Assembly: GCA_025201765.1 (NCBI GenBank)
Contig: MU623537.1
Location: forward strand, 1 to 48,617
From: Daldinia sp. FL1419
Taxonomy: Eukaryota; Ascomycota; Sordariomycetes; Xylariales; Hypoxylaceae
Direction of reading: 5' to 3'
Length of the DNA: 48,617 bases
The position numbers and the translations under genes were made by a program. The notes below the pieces were generated by a model. The model was not told where the DNA came from and searched no databases. It worked only from the letters and a program-made list of their open reading frames with translations. Below, one piece after another: positions 46,512 to 48,617 of this stretch (positions within the stretch are counted from its first letter, which is position 1; the number at the start of each line of letters is the position of its first letter).

Positions 46512-47378
46512 TGCGGTTTTAGGGGAGGCCCATCAGAGAGAGATAGGCCAGCCGAAGGAATAGCTAAGTTTTAGGATAAATAATTTCAATACCTTTGATG
46601 ACTTCGATAACTTCGATGTAAGGCAGCTGAAGGCAGCTGATGTCAACGCTGATGGTGCTGGATTATTATTATTAACTAGCTTTATCGATAAGATGCGAAG
46701 CTTGAAAAGATAGGAATTAATGCAAACCAAAGTACCCAATACGTAGTTGGATACATATTATTATGCATTAAACCAAAATATAAGTACAAGGCAACTCAAT
46801 CAGTAGCGAATAGGGAATAGGGGTTCGCGAACCAGTCGACAAGAATAACAGAGAGCCTCGATAGATAAAATATTCCAAACAAGAATGATTATCGAGTATG
46901 TATTCCTCATTTAATTACCAGACATTTCACCTATGTCGGCTAAGCAACACCCTCTTTCTCAACATCAACACCGCGATCCGGACGTATCACGGTAGCCCCA
47001 GGTACTCAAGACAATCCTTGGACCTTGGATGCGGTTTCTTTATAAAGTCAAAAGATAATATGAAACTCTACGATGGAGTGATTTCGGAAAAGAAAGATAC
47101 ATGGTCTCATTAACTAGAACATAGGAAGCTATTCTCCAATCAAAATGTGTATACCTGCGCCATCCGTTGACAAACCCGAGAGTATAATTCTCAAGTAATA
47201 CCTAGCATAAAATCAACCGATATTACCTCCTCCTAAGCCTCGCCCCATATACTAGCCAAATCTTGAAGAGCCTAGGGGATTCTCGAACTTGTAGAAACAA
47301 ATACAGCCGTTTATCCTCGATGGGGAAGGCGACAAGATAGCAAACACTCAGTCCTCGTGGATTTTTATAACCACATCT
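46512..47378. other. Intergenic region
   Basis: About 870 bp between LST8 and the small zinc-ribbon gene, both on the minus strand. A tandem AAGGCAGCTG pair lies near 46620-46639. Open frames here have no support. The start should contain the LST8 promoter. Confidence 0.5.
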
Positions 47379-47741
47379 CTATCTCTTCGAGTCTCGAAAG
47401 ATAGAGGAACCCCCTCTAGAGTTCCCACATCCGGAGCTTGATCCTCCGGATGAACTGGAATGGTTTCTGTTCTGCCCATTGCTTGCGCTGATGCCTGGCA
47501 CACCCAGCATCCCGGTGGCGCCGCATTGGGTACAGCTGATTCGGCTACAACAATATGTTTAGAATTTCCTCCGGACCGATTACGTTAGGGTGGATGTTTT
47601 ATACTCTCTTGGATTTCCTTTGCAGTTTGGACATAAGGAGGGCATATCTCGGTTCGGTCCAAGACCGAATATAGCCTGGTCCTCTTCGAGGGGGTATGAC
47701 CCGGTATAGTACCCGTACGTATCGTCTGTTTTCTGCGCCAT
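47379..47741 (-). CDS. Small zinc-ribbon protein (100 aa) with Gly/Ser-rich tail
   Basis: Two minus-strand exons (47605-47741 and 47379-47544) join to exactly 100 codons plus stop. The 60-nt intron has GTATAA, a CTAAC and a CTAAAC branch candidate, and GTAG. Splicing creates CPNCKGNPRDRISCTQCG, a CX2C-X9-CX2C zinc ribbon whose two halves lie on separate exons, which is strong evidence for the join. The N-terminus has YYTGSYPLEEDQAIFGL. The C-terminal half is Gly/Ser/Asn-rich (NHSSSSGGSSSGCGNSRGG) and ends with IFRDSKR. The family is not named to me. The ribbon resembles those that bind one zinc and a protein or nucleic-acid partner. Confidence 0.7.
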
Positions 47742-48544
47742 TGTGGAGATGTTCTGATTTATTACTTAAGTAAACTAGGAGTTATGATTTTCTGACGCGT
47801 TCGCATTTGAGATTAGAATATCCTACTACTCCCCCCTTTCTTTCACATTTTACGTAGGAGGTTTACTCAGAACCTTTATATAACCCTCAAAGTCATAATT
47901 ACGCTATCGTAGGATCTGATAACTTATCAGCGGGCAAGGATCCTTAGTTTCCGAGGCTTACCGCCACATTCTTACATTAGTCCTCTCGGGTGGCGCCTCA
48001 AAGCTAGGCATGAAGACGTCGGGTAGGGAAGTTTCCAATGATAGGACATCGGGTATAGCGACCGTACCTAGTTGTCCTTGAGAAACAACGAGGTAAGCAA
48101 GGAAAACTCTAGTATTGTGCCCTCCTCTCTCCTGAGTTCCCAACCATAGGTACCTATACATGATATTCTATTGATGCGTTCATCAATTTAGACTTGTACC
48201 ACCCTCTATATTCTTATTATAAGCCCCCCCTAATACTACATTATTCTGACAATTAGCCAACCACCTCTCATTCTAGACTTATAACTAGGTAGATGACATC
48301 CACCCGATACGTAGCAGGGAATTGTTAAAAGCTTCCGCTGTCATACCTCGACCCCTTTTCCGCCTGGTAATAATATTCAAGATCCAGACCGTCGGAACGC
48401 ATCAATTTGTTAGTAACCTAGCGAAGGAAGGCGGTTTCAGATTAGGTAAATCCCTCGTAAATACCCTGACGGAGAGGTAGGCAGTCTACCGACCCGACGT
48501 AGGATTATAGATCTGCGACTAGCCGAGCTGTAGCTGACAACACG
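47742..48544. other. Intergenic region
   Basis: About 800 bp upstream of the zinc-ribbon gene to the contig end. It should include that gene's promoter. No other coding signal is supported. Confidence 0.5.
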
Positions 48545-48617
48545 GCGGGGGGGGGGGGGGGGGGGGCCCCCCGGCGCCCGCGCGGGCGGGGGGCGCGCGG
48601 GGGGGGGGGGCGGGCGC
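48545..48617. other. Contig-end poly-G/C tract
   Basis: Long runs of G with CCCCCC and CGCGCGGG-like mixtures, quite unlike the AT-rich DNA before it. This is best read as a sequencing artefact of the poly-G type at a contig end. Confidence 0.85.

Noticed and set aside
47958..48161. 67-codon minus-strand frame near the contig end
   Set aside because: No motif, no splice partners and no similarity to known families that I can recognise.

Overview
The window is nuclear DNA from a filamentous ascomycete (Pezizomycotina). Most genes are broken by short introns of about 47-85 nt with GTRNGT-like donors, CTAAC/CTAAT-type branch points and YAG acceptors. The gene content (a septation-network kinase, LST8, homoserine kinase, a Zn2Cys6 regulator, an allantoate-permease-type transporter, secreted hydrolases) fits this group. 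A class-level guess of Sordariomycetes is inference. Exon joins were built by hand. For every multi-exon gene given here the joined exons sum to a multiple of three, which supports the models.

Layout: (1) 0-3 kb: a contig end in poly-T and the 3' part of an unknown Arg/Ser-rich gene. (2) 3.2-8.2 kb: a 13-exon SepH/Cdc7-type septation kinase. (3) 9.4-16.7 kb: a secreted M14 carboxypeptidase, a six-cysteine small secreted protein, a Zn2Cys6 transcription factor, and an orphan gene divergent from that factor. (4) 17.8-21.1 kb: an MFS anion:cation symporter convergent with an HXXXD acyltransferase. (5) 21.1-26.7 kb: a 5.5-kb AT-rich gene desert holding a MITE-like element. (6) 26.7-32.1 kb: a family-2 O-methyltransferase, a short-chain dehydrogenase-like protein, and two tandem Lys/Ala-rich microprotein genes (56 and 46 aa). 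(7) 32.3-33.3 kb: a perfect 23-bp inverted repeat and a tRNA-like, hairpin-rich Pol III-type unit. (8) 34.7-48 kb: mostly housekeeping genes, namely ferric reductase, homoserine kinase, a secreted FAD oxidase, a SCY1/CEX1 pseudokinase, LST8, and a 100-aa zinc-ribbon protein. The window ends in a poly-G/C artefact.

The kinase, LST8, CEX1, homoserine kinase and ferric reductase work in separate core processes: septation, TOR signalling, tRNA export/COPI traffic, threonine synthesis and iron uptake. The transporter, acyltransferase, O-methyltransferase, dehydrogenase and Zn2Cys6 factor look like accessory-metabolism tailoring genes, but no polyketide, peptide or terpene core enzyme is present. 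A joint pathway is therefore only a hypothesis. The most unusual items are the duplicated microprotein genes, the tRNA-like hairpin element, the MITE, and tailoring enzymes with altered catalytic residues.
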